A DNA stretch of 58,164 nucleotides, taken from the NCBI GenBank assembly GCA_017694665.1, contig JADIMP010000053.1, positions 1-58,164 of the forward strand, written 5' to 3'. Below are positions 11,883-18,422 of this stretch, one piece after another (within the stretch, counting starts at the first letter, position 1; every line of letters starts with the position of its first letter). A program made the position numbers and the translations under genes. The stretch is from Candidatus Gallilactobacillus intestinavium (GTDB lineage: Bacteria; Bacillota; Bacilli; Lactobacillales; Lactobacillaceae). The notes beneath the pieces were generated by a model, which saw only the letters and a list, made by a program, of their open reading frames with translations, was not told where the DNA came from and made no database searches.

Positions 11883-12188
11883 ATGAGTAATAGTTATTTT
11901 TGGGTTAAAACAAGTGGTGACATTTGTACTTTAGGTTTAACTAAGCAAGCCCTGGAAGATTTAGGAAATATAAATTATTTGGATTTTCCAGACATTGATC
12001 AAGAAATTAATGCTGGGGATGAATTATTAAGTGTAGAAGCAGAAAAAGCGGTTTCTGAATTGGATAGTCCTGTGAGTGGAACAGTTTATAAAATTAATAA
12101 TGATTTGATTGATAATTTAGATAAACTAAATAACGATCCACTATCTGAGAAAAATTATTTGTTACAATTAAGGCAGATAAATAATTAA
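11883..12188 (+). CDS. gcvH: Stand-alone GcvH-like lipoyl carrier protein
   Basis: This 101-residue protein matches glycine cleavage H protein over the lipoyl domain: 'GDELLSVEAEKAVSELDSPVSG' style core, with the lipoyl lysine predicted at K55, then 'INNDLIDNLDKLNNDPLSEKNYLLQL'. It is about 25 residues shorter than usual H proteins, mostly at the N-terminus. No gcvT, gcvP, lpd or lipoate ligase gene is near. Many lactobacilli keep a single such gene without the rest of the cleavage system; here it sits between rodA and a B3/B4-domain gene. Its role in these bacteria is not clear to me. Confidence 0.82.
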   Translation: MSNSYFWVKTSGDICTLGLTKQALEDLGNINYLDFPDIDQEINAGDELLSVEAEKAVSELDSPVSGTVYKINNDLIDNLDKLNNDPLSEKNYLLQLRQINN

Positions 12189-12203
12189 GGTAGGTACTTC
12201 TTT

Positions 12204-12920
12204 ATGAAAAAGTTTATTTTAGATGATTCTTTGTTTGAATTATTTCCTGATGCAAAGATTGAATATTTTACTGTATTTAATATAGATAATCATTTAATGC
12301 AAGATAATTATTCATATTTTTTAGATTTATTAAAAAAAGCTAAAAAAGAAGCTCAACAATATATTAAAATAGACCCATTTAGAGATAATGAAGTTGTTTC
12401 TAGTTGGAGAAGTGTCTATCAAAAATTTAAAAAGAAGAAGGGCGCTAGATCATCTATTGAGGCTTTGCTGAAAAGAGTAAGTCAGGATCGTGATTTTGAA
12501 CCAATTATTCCTTTAGTGGATTTATATAATAGTATTTCTTTACGTTATGGAATCCCTTGCGGTGGGGAAAATATTGATGCAATTTCTGATAATATGCATT
12601 TAGGTGTAACTGAAGGTGGAGATAAGTTTTTACCCTTGGGATCTGATAAAGATGAGCCAACTTTAAATGGTGAAGTTTGTTATTATGATGATGAAGGTGC
12701 TATTTGTCGTTGTTGGAATTGGCGTGAAGCTCAAAGAACAATGCTTACTGAAGATACAAAGAATGCTGTTTTAGTAACTGAAGCTGCTACTAGAGAACAA
12801 GCTAAATCTTTACATGAAGCTATGAAAGAACTTCAAGCATTAGTAAACAATGTTTTTGATGTTGTACCTAATGAACTAATAACTTTAGATAAGAATAATA
12901 AAGAAGGAATCATAGTTTAA
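12204..12920 (+). CDS. B3/B4 tRNA-binding domain protein
   Basis: The 238-residue protein resembles the B3/B4 domain of the phenylalanyl-tRNA synthetase beta chain, which in that enzyme hydrolyses mischarged Tyr-tRNA(Phe). Visible signatures include 'YNSISLRYGIPCGGENIDAI', 'LGVTEGGDKFLPLG', 'NGEVCYYDDEGAICRCWNWREA' and 'TKNAVLVTEA'. It has no catalytic aminoacylation or anticodon domain, so it is a free-standing copy. Such proteins are widespread in Firmicutes and are often assumed to act in trans editing, which has not been shown for this one. It follows the GcvH-like gene by 15 bases. Confidence 0.82.
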   Translation: MKKFILDDSLFELFPDAKIEYFTVFNIDNHLMQDNYSYFLDLLKKAKKEAQQYIKIDPFRDNEVVSSWRSVYQKFKKKKGARSSIEALLKRVSQDRDFEPIIPLVDLYNSISLRYGIPCGGENIDAISDNMHLGVTEGGDKFLPLGSDKDEPTLNGEVCYYDDEGAICRCWNWREAQRTMLTEDTKNAVLVTEAATREQAKSLHEAMKELQALVNNVFDVVPNELITLDKNNKEGIIV

Positions 12921-12923
12921 ATA

Positions 12924-12959
12924 AAAAAAGAGTTTCATTTATAAGTGAAACTCTTTTTT
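12924..12959 (+). terminator. Bidirectional terminator hairpin
   Basis: A 14-bp A/T-flanked stem (12924-12937 with 12946-12959) carries A and T runs on its two sides, so it can stop transcripts from both directions. It ends the rodA-B3/B4 unit and at the same time encodes the last residues of the minus-strand toxin. Confidence 0.9.
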
Positions 12960-13310
12960 ATTTAACAATATAAAATCATTGCTTCTTAATTCTTTTATTG
13001 CTTGATTAATTTCTTTTTGCGGAGTTGTTTGTGTTTTTTTTCTAAATGCATGTAAAAGAATATAATTTTCTTTGTTTTTTATAAAAAATAAACGGAATTT
13101 ACCTAAACGTAACTTATATAAATTTTTATAATTACAACGTGCGTTCATACTTTTAACGTTTGGTTTTATTAATGGTAGTTCGTCTTTAAACATTAGATTA
13201 ATATTATAAATTGTTTTTTTATAAATACTTGGATTATTTTTTTTAATGTTGTTAATCCATTCAAGAAAAGGACTTTGTTCTTTATTATTTTGAAAAAAAT
13301 AAATTTGCAT
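12939..13310 (-). CDS. Orphan RelE/HigB (Gp49-like) toxin
   Basis: This 123-residue basic protein resembles the phage-derived Gp49/HigB branch of RelE-type mRNA interferases: 'FLEWINNI', 'NLYKLRLGKFRLFFI', 'ILLHAFRKKTQTTPQKEINQAIK'. Toxins of this branch are normally followed by a helix-turn-helix antitoxin gene. None is present on either side. The stop codon and the last six residues are encoded by the terminator hairpin at 12924-12959, as if a deletion had removed the original 3' end. No clear ribosome site precedes its ATG (bases after 13310 read as an A/T-rich stretch), so expression may be poor. It could be an inactive remnant or a solitary host-tamed RNase. Confidence 0.8.
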   Translation of the reverse strand: MQIYFFQNNKEQSPFLEWINNIKKNNPSIYKKTIYNINLMFKDELPLIKPNVKSMNARCNYKNLYKLRLGKFRLFFIKNKENYILLHAFRKKTQTTPQKEINQAIKELRSNDFILLNKKEFHL

Positions 13311-13353
13311 GACATTATCTTATAATTTTTATAAATAATATTTTATACTTTAA

Positions 13354-13382
13354 TTTTAAAAAAAGAAATATTCTGTTATAAT
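13354..13382 (+). promoter_or_regulatory. Extended -10 promoter of ddl
   Basis: A perfect TATAAT at 13377-13382 is preceded by TGT (13374-13376), giving an extended -10. The -35 element (TTTTAA, 13354-13359, 17-base spacer) is poor, as is common with extended -10 promoters. Confidence 0.75.
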
Positions 13383-13414
13383 GAAATTTCTAATTTCTAT
13401 AAAAGAGGAAAAAT

Positions 13415-14545
13415 ATGAGTAAAAAATTACATATAGCATTATTGTTTGGTGGAAATTCTTCTGAACATGATGTTTCTAAACGTTCTGCACATAATATTTA
13501 CGATGCTATGAGTAAAGATAAATATGATGTTAGTTTGTTTATGTTTACTAAAGAAGGGTATTTATTAAATCATGAATATTCTAAGCGAATTTTTGATGGT
13601 GAAGATGAAGATGCTGTAGTAGATGAATATATGAAAACTATTGATGTTAGTGATCCATTATCAAATATAAAAGCTTTATCGAGTGTTAAAAATATTGATT
13701 TATTTTATCCAGTTATTCATGGCAATTTGGGAGAAGATGGAACAATTCAAGGATTGTTTAAATTGTTGAATAAACCTTATGTGGGCAGTAATGTTTTATC
13801 TTCTGCAATGGCTTTTGATAAAGATATAACTAAAAGAATCTTAAATGAAGCTGGTATCAGAAATACTAAATATATTTTAGTTACAGATGATACAGTTGAT
13901 AGCATTTCATATACTGAAGCTGCTCATCAATTAGGAAGTACAATGTTTATAAAACCTGCTAATCAAGGATCATCTGTAGGAATACACAAGGTCAATAATG
14001 AAGAAGAATTTGATGAAGCACTTAAAGATGCTTTTCAATATGATTATAAGGTATTAGTAGAAGAATGTATTAATAATCCACAAGAAATAGAAATTTCTAT
14101 TTTGGGTAATGAAAATCCTAAAACTTCTAAATTAGGTGCTGTTGTTGTCCCTAAAGAAGACCAATTTTATACTTATGATAATAAATTTGTAGATGCTAGT
14201 GGAGTAGTGTTTGAGCTTCCTATTAAATTAGATAAAGTTTTAACTAATGAAATAACAGATATGTCATTAAGAGCTTATAAAGCTTTAGGATTGAAAGGCC
14301 TTGCTAGAATAGACTTTTTAGTTTCTGAAGATGGTGTACCTTATTTAGGAGAGCCAAATACTTTACCAGGATTTACTAATATCAGTTTGTATCCTCAAAT
14401 GTGGGAAGTATCGGGAATAGATTATTCAACATTAATTGATAAAATAATAGAATATGCATTGGCCGAATTTGAACGTAATAGTAAAATAAGTCATGCTTTT
14501 ACTAGTTTAGGAAAAGAAAAAGTTGGAACGAAAAATTATAATTAA
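13415..14545 (+). CDS. ddl: D-alanine--D-alanine ligase family, predicted D-Ala-D-Lac type
   Basis: Ddl ligates D-Ala to a second D-residue to give the end of the peptidoglycan stem peptide. The 376-residue ATP-grasp protein shows 'FGGNSSEHDVSKRSA' near the start, 'KPANQGSSVGI' and 'FLVSEDGVPYLGEPNTLPGFT'. In the omega loop the Lys is followed by Phe ('YDNKF', K257-F258). Tyr at this site (Y216 in E. coli DdlB) is typical of D-Ala-D-Ala ligases; Phe (F261 in the Leuconostoc enzyme) is typical of D-Ala-D-Lac ligases and intrinsic vancomycin resistance. It has its own promoter and terminator. Confidence 0.96.
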   Translation: MSKKLHIALLFGGNSSEHDVSKRSAHNIYDAMSKDKYDVSLFMFTKEGYLLNHEYSKRIFDGEDEDAVVDEYMKTIDVSDPLSNIKALSSVKNIDLFYPVIHGNLGEDGTIQGLFKLLNKPYVGSNVLSSAMAFDKDITKRILNEAGIRNTKYILVTDDTVDSISYTEAAHQLGSTMFIKPANQGSSVGIHKVNNEEEFDEALKDAFQYDYKVLVEECINNPQEIEISILGNENPKTSKLGAVVVPKEDQFYTYDNKFVDASGVVFELPIKLDKVLTNEITDMSLRAYKALGLKGLARIDFLVSEDGVPYLGEPNTLPGFTNISLYPQMWEVSGIDYSTLIDKIIEYALAEFERNSKISHAFTSLGKEKVGTKNYN

Positions 14546-14546
14546 T

Positions 14547-14579
14547 AAAAAGCAAGAGATTTAAAATCTCTTGCTTTTT
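14547..14579 (+). terminator. Bidirectional terminator between ddl and usp
   Basis: A 15-bp stem (14547-14561 with 14565-14579) has a very short loop and A and T tracts on either side. It serves both ddl and the convergent usp gene. Confidence 0.93.
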
Positions 14580-14591
14580 ATTTTAAATATC

Positions 14592-15059
14592 TTATTTTTT
14601 TGAAAATTTATTATTTAGATCTGTTTTAACGACTAATACATCACATATTGCTGTTCTAGTTACATATTCTGTCACTGAACCAATTAAAATTCTTTCTACG
14701 GCATTTAAACCTGTAGCCCCAATCATTATTAAATCTGTATTTAATTGTTCAGGAACATCGTGAGCAATTATATTTTTAGGAGATCCATATTCAATAGAAT
14801 ATTCGCATGAAACACCAGCATCTTTAGCTTGTTTAGCATATTCCTCTAATGTTTGTTTAGCTGTTTCTGTAACTTGTTCTACCATAGTTGTATCAAAACT
14901 GGAAATACTTTGAAAAGCTCTTGTATCTACAACGTGTAATAAATGTAATTTAGTTTTATCACCATTTCTTTGAGCAACTGATACAGCCTTTTTAAAAGCT
15001 AATTCTGCTTCTTTAGAACCATCAATAGGAACTAAAATATTTGAGTATTCTTGTGCCAT
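14592..15059 (-). CDS. usp: Universal stress protein, ATP-binding type
   Basis: This is a 155-residue UspA-fold protein. The nucleotide-binding signature G-x2-G-x9-G-S is complete in 'GATGLNAVERILIGS', placing it with the ATP-binding MJ0577-like subgroup. 'NILVPIDGSKEAELAFKKA' at the N-terminus is typical. AGGATGTGATC forms the ribosome site. It is the distal gene after a small membrane-protein gene and the structured RNA at 15404-15632, the arrangement described for Lacto-usp RNAs in lactic acid bacteria. Confidence 0.96.
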   Translation of the reverse strand: MAQEYSNILVPIDGSKEAELAFKKAVSVAQRNGDKTKLHLLHVVDTRAFQSISSFDTTMVEQVTETAKQTLEEYAKQAKDAGVSCEYSIEYGSPKNIIAHDVPEQLNTDLIMIGATGLNAVERILIGSVTEYVTRTAICDVLVVKTDLNNKFSKK

Positions 15060-15128
15060 TAGATCACATCCTTTATATTTCTTCTAACTTAATTTTACTG
15101 TAAAAATAATAAATGTTAAATTATATGA

Positions 15129-15383
15129 CTATAATAATTTAGAAATTTGAAATCCAAATGCCATTGTTAATAAACATCCGCTTATTAATGCGATGATAGT
15201 AAATATAACATTAAATATTCCTATTATAGAAATGATGGTAATTATAATGAATAAATATTTCCATATTTTAGATATTTTATATTTTTTGTGATTTCCTAGT
15301 TGAATTGTATTCTTTTTAAACAAAAAAATTGTAAAAGTTAATAAAATTAATGTAAAAATTATCATTAGTAATTTGATTAACAT
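15129..15383 (-). CDS. Small hydrophobic membrane protein of unknown function
   Basis: The 84-residue protein is almost wholly hydrophobic, with three likely membrane helices (about 3-22, 43-60 and 62-80) and a short basic loop 'KKYKISKIWK' after the first. I do not recognise a family. AAGGAA, ten bases before the ATG, is a reasonable ribosome site. It lies between the Lacto-usp-like RNA and usp on the same strand; the 'hypothetical gene then usp' order is what is known for that RNA motif, so this is probably the conserved hypothetical member. Confidence 0.75.
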   Translation of the reverse strand: MLIKLLMIIFTLILLTFTIFLFKKNTIQLGNHKKYKISKIWKYLFIIITIISIIGIFNVIFTIIALISGCLLTMAFGFQISKLL

Positions 15384-15401
15384 GTAAAATTATTCCTTAT
15401 T

Positions 15402-15436
15402 TTTAATAAAAATGGCGAGTTTAATGAACTCGCCAT
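15402..15436 (-). terminator. Intrinsic terminator of the structured RNA
   Basis: On the minus strand a GC-rich 10-bp stem (15436-15427 with 15421-15412) with a 5-base loop is followed by five T residues and an A/T-rich tail. It ends the RNA 19 bases before the start of the small membrane-protein gene. Confidence 0.93.
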
Positions 15437-15632
15437 CCAAAGAAAACTTTGTAATCGATAAGTACCGACATAACAGCTCTTACAAGTTGACCTGCATTAT
15501 GAGCAGAAATAAATTAATCATAAAAAATTTTGATTACCTAGAGAGGCTTATCATCATAGTTTATTAACTAATTTTAATTATTATAGTTGTAAGGTAACGT
15601 TGATAACTGAGCTGTGCGTATACTTTAGATCT
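15404..15632 (-). ncRNA. Lacto-usp-like structured RNA (possible 6S-type RNA)
   Basis: About 230 bases between rpsD and the membrane-protein/usp pair hold no gene but have RNA hallmarks: an extended -10 promoter, a final intrinsic terminator and nested complementarity. On the minus strand an outer helix pairs 15615-15610 with 15478-15473, and next to it 15593-15587 pairs with 15485-15479, enclosing small hairpins, including a CTGC/GCAG one. The place upstream of a hypothetical gene and usp in a lactic acid bacterium is that of the Lacto-usp RNA motif, which has been suggested to be the 6S RNA of these species. The identification rests on synteny and hand folding, not on a covariance search. 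Confidence 0.72.
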
Positions 15633-15638
15633 GAATTA

Positions 15639-15647
15639 AATATAACA
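15639..15647 (-). promoter_or_regulatory. Extended -10 promoter of the Lacto-usp-like RNA
   Basis: The minus strand reads TGT then TATATT (15647 to 15639). The -35 region is not convincing; it falls in the T-rich tail of the rpsD terminator. The start would be near 15632. Confidence 0.5.
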
Positions 15648-15661
15648 CATAATTGTGATAA

Positions 15662-15694
15662 ATAAAAAAACAGGTACATTAGATACCTGTTTTT
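15662..15694 (-). terminator. Intrinsic terminator after rpsD
   Basis: An 11-bp stem (15694-15684 with 15676-15666) with a 7-base loop is followed on the minus strand by T residues (A run at 15664-15670 on the plus strand). Confidence 0.9.
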
Positions 15695-15698
15695 CTTA

Positions 15699-16307
15699 TT
15701 ATAGTTTGTTGTAGTATTCAACAATAAGAGCTTCGTCAATGTCAGCATCTAGATCTTCACGTTCTGGCAAGCGAACTAAATGTCCTTTTAATGATTCAGC
15801 ATCAAAATCAACATAAGATGGACGACTAACTACTGATTCTACAGCTTCTTGAATTGTTACCATTTTTTTTGACTTTTCTTTAACGGCAATTTCTTGTCCT
15901 ACATTAACTTCATATGAAGGGATGTCGACGCGTTTACCATCAACGGTTATATGACCGTGGTTAACTAATTGTCTAGCTTGACGTCTAGTAGTTGCTAAAC
16001 CTAAACGATAAACAACGTTATCTAATCTTCTTTCAAGTAAAATTAAGAAATTATCACCGTGAGTACCTTTTTTAATTTTACCTGCTTTAATAAATAAATT
16101 AGAAAATTGACGTTCAGTTAAACCATACATAAAACGTAATTTTTGTTTTTCTTTTAATTGAAGTCCATATTCTGATAATTTTCCACGGCGATCTTTACCA
16201 TGATCTCCAGGTGCATATGGTCTTCGTGAAAGTTCTTTTCCTGTTCCTGAAAGTGATACGCCTAAGCGACGTGATATTTTCCAGGAAGGACCTGTATAAC
16301 GAGACAT
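15699..16307 (-). CDS. rpsD: 30S ribosomal protein S4
   Basis: S4 binds 16S rRNA and starts small-subunit assembly; in Firmicutes it also represses its own gene by binding its mRNA leader. The 202-residue protein starts '[10 protein letters not shown]' after GGAGGTT; an in-frame upstream ATG five codons earlier lies before that ribosome site and was rejected. The S4 RNA-binding domain is visible at about residues 92-155 ('[20 protein letters not shown]'). It is monocistronic, with its own promoter, leader and terminator, divergent from ezrA. Confidence 0.98.
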   Translation of the reverse strand: MSRYTGPSWKISRRLGVSLSGTGKELSRRPYAPGDHGKDRRGKLSEYGLQLKEKQKLRFMYGLTERQFSNLFIKAGKIKKGTHGDNFLILLERRLDNVVYRLGLATTRRQARQLVNHGHITVDGKRVDIPSYEVNVGQEIAVKEKSKKMVTIQEAVESVVSRPSYVDFDAESLKGHLVRLPEREDLDADIDEALIVEYYNKL

Positions 16308-16477
16308 ATATATAACCTCCAAAAAAATTTGTTGGAGTAAAAATGCGTGTAGATTCAGTAATCGTACAGATTAATCTAGAGCTTTCACCAATGCAGCTAA
16401 AAGGTTACTAACTAATCTAGTTATTAAGTGAATTAATCTGTTGACGTTTTTACCATCTACTGCTGCAAATTTACAAC
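16308..16477 (-). promoter_or_regulatory. rpsD 5' leader with possible S4-binding pseudoknot
   Basis: The 170-base leader contains no gene. Two crossing 6-bp complementarities are seen: 16349-16354 with 16455-16460, and 16392-16397 with 16462-16467. This is an H-type pseudoknot topology, and a small hairpin lies at 16410-16422 inside. Autoregulation of rpsD by S4 through a pseudoknotted leader is established in Firmicutes; the pairing here is by eye and short helices can arise by chance. Confidence 0.55.
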
Positions 16478-16483
16478 TAGTAT

Positions 16484-16512
16484 ATGATACTAAAATTTAA
16501 CTAAATAATCAA
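16484..16512 (-). promoter_or_regulatory. rpsD promoter
   Basis: On the minus strand TTGATT (16512-16507) and TATCAT (16489-16484) are separated by exactly 17 bases. The start would be near 16477, giving the long leader. Confidence 0.68.
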
Positions 16513-16551
16513 TTTTATTAAAAAAGATTATTTTTTTAATAAATCGTTTAA

Positions 16552-16580
16552 TTATTGAAATTAAAGTATTATATTATAGT
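16552..16580 (+). promoter_or_regulatory. Candidate ezrA promoter
   Basis: TTATTG (16552-16557) and TATAGT (16575-16580) have a 17-base spacer. The match is moderate, but the site lies in the right place between the divergent rpsD and ezrA units. The rest of 16513-16634 shows only A/T-rich DNA. Confidence 0.4.
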
Positions 16581-16634
16581 AAGGTGTCTATTTAGGTACA
16601 TGATTATAAAGTAATAAAAGGCGGAATTTTTATT

Positions 16635-18335
16635 ATGATGCAGATACTTATGAGTATCATTGTTTTAGCAATTATTTTATTTGGATCTGTCTTTGCGTTT
16701 CAACAAATAACTATCAAAAAAGTTAATAAAATGCAAACTCAGATTGATTCATTACATGATAAATCTGTTCAAAATAAGATTAACAAAGTTAATGACATGC
16801 GCTTAACAGGGAAGTCTTTAGATGCGTTGAACACTTTATTAGATAAATATGATAATATCAATAATTCAATTGTACCTGAATTAAATGATGTTATTGATGA
16901 TATTTTGTTTAATGTCCGTGGCTTTAATGTTGTAAAAACATATAATGAAAGAAAAAAAGCTCATAAACTTTTATCTAATGCAAAAGAGGAAATGGATCGT
17001 GTTTTATCTGAGTTAGATAAGATAGATAAAATAGAAGAAAAACATAAAAAAGTTATAGATGAACTACAAGATAGTTATGATTCTTTAGAAGAATCATTTT
17101 CTTTAGAAAAAGATAAATACGGTGATAGTGTTGTTCTGTTAAAAGAAAGGTTAGCTAAAATTTCCGAACAGTTTGAAGATTGCGCTGTTGTTTCTTCTCA
17201 GCATGACTATGTGGCAGCTGATGAAATAATAAAGGAATTATCATCTAATTTAAAAGATCTAGAAGAATTATCGAGCAAAATTCCTCCTTTATATTCTGAT
17301 CTAAATGTAGAATATACAGAACAAATAGGTGACATTGAGGATGGATATAATCAGATGCTTGCAGCTCATTTTGTTTTTCCAACTACAGGTATTCCTGAAA
17401 AAATTAAAGGTATTAAATCTGATATTGAAATAGCTAAAAAGCATTTGAAAGAATTAGACGTTTCTACAACTGTTGTAGATGGGCAAAATATAGAATCACA
17501 AATTGATGAATTGTATGACATATTAGAAAAAGAAATTAAAATAAAACCTAAAGTCATGCAACAAAGGAAAAAGATTATTCAGTTTATTGAACATGCCCGT
17601 AAACAAAATGCATTACTTCAATCTGAATTGGATAAATTAAATCAAGGATTTATATTAGATCATGGGGAAATAGACCAAGCAAAATCTTTAGCAGATAGAA
17701 TTCAAATTAATGCAACTAGATTTCAAGAAGATAATGATGCTATTCAATTGCATACAGAAAGCTTTTCTAGTATTTATCAACATCAAATTCAACAAATTCA
17801 GAATTTAACAGACATTGAACAAGAGCAGAGAGAATTAAATAATTCAGTTAAGGATTTACCAGTTGAAGAGAAAAGTGCTATTTCCAAATTAAGATCTTTT
17901 GATAATCAAGTTAGAACTTTAAAAAGAGAAATAAATAATTTGAATTTACCTGGTTTGACGGATGATTTTTTGGATGAATTCGATATTGTTGAAAATGGCA
18001 TAGATAAATTATCTAATGAGTTAAGTCATGTACAAATAAATATGGAAGATGTTGATAAACAATTAATGGTTGTTCAATCTGACTTTACTAGTTTGAATGA
18101 ACGTGTAAGTAAATTAAAAGATAATGTTCTTTTAGTGGAACAATCGCTACAGTATGCTAATTTGTATAAAAATAATAGTGAAGTTTTGTCTGCGATAGAA
18201 CATGCTAAACAATTATTTAGATATGAATATAAATATGGTGCTGCATTACAGGTAATGAAGGATATTTTAGATAAAATAGAACCTGGTTCTTATCAAAGAA
18301 TAGAAAATAGTTATTATGGTATAAAACAAAAATAA
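16635..18335 (+). CDS. ezrA: Septation ring formation regulator EzrA
   Basis: EzrA is a membrane-anchored regulator of FtsZ rings in low-GC Gram-positives. The 566-residue protein has one N-terminal membrane helix (about 4-23) and then an almost uninterrupted set of charged coiled-coil helices facing the cytosol, which is the family's spectrin-like architecture and length. Two adjacent ATG codons (16635, 16638) could serve as the start behind GGCGGA. It lies divergent from rpsD and upstream of nifS-thiI, as in other lactobacilli. Confidence 0.95.
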   Translation: MMQILMSIIVLAIILFGSVFAFQQITIKKVNKMQTQIDSLHDKSVQNKINKVNDMRLTGKSLDALNTLLDKYDNINNSIVPELNDVIDDILFNVRGFNVVKTYNERKKAHKLLSNAKEEMDRVLSELDKIDKIEEKHKKVIDELQDSYDSLEESFSLEKDKYGDSVVLLKERLAKISEQFEDCAVVSSQHDYVAADEIIKELSSNLKDLEELSSKIPPLYSDLNVEYTEQIGDIEDGYNQMLAAHFVFPTTGIPEKIKGIKSDIEIAKKHLKELDVSTTVVDGQNIESQIDELYDILEKEIKIKPKVMQQRKKIIQFIEHARKQNALLQSELDKLNQGFILDHGEIDQAKSLADRIQINATRFQEDNDAIQLHTESFSSIYQHQIQQIQNLTDIEQEQRELNNSVKDLPVEEKSAISKLRSFDNQVRTLKREINNLNLPGLTDDFLDEFDIVENGIDKLSNELSHVQINMEDVDKQLMVVQSDFTSLNERVSKLKDNVLLVEQSLQYANLYKNNSEVLSAIEHAKQLFRYEYKYGAALQVMKDILDKIEPGSYQRIENSYYGIKQK

Positions 18336-18343
18336 TTTTTAAC

Positions 18344-18378
18344 AATACTTTGTCTATTTTTGGATAAAGTATTTTTTT
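18344..18378 (+). terminator. Intrinsic terminator after ezrA
   Basis: An 8-bp stem (18344-18351 with 18366-18373) with a 14-base loop is followed by a T run. It directly abuts the nifS promoter. Confidence 0.72.
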
Positions 18379-18381
18379 GTA

Positions 18382-18390
18382 TGCTATACT
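18382..18390 (+). promoter_or_regulatory. Extended -10 promoter of nifS-thiI
   Basis: TGC (18382-18384) precedes TATACT (18385-18390). The -35 region lies in the terminator's T run and is poor. The expected start is close to 18397, leaving about 25 bases of leader. Confidence 0.6.
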
Positions 18391-18422
18391 TTATTAGTTA
18401 TTTGGGCGTGGAGGAGATTATT

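Noticed and set aside
15404-15632. Calling the RNA outright as 6S RNA, or as SRP RNA or tmRNA
   Set aside because: The helices do not form the symmetrical central bubble of canonical 6S RNA, and no SRP tetraloop domain or tmRNA tag frame was seen; the synteny fits Lacto-usp better.
16476-16494. Palindrome CTAGTATATGATACTA upstream of rpsD as an operator
   Set aside because: Imperfect, A/T-rich and overlapping the -10 element; such symmetry is expected by chance in DNA of this composition.
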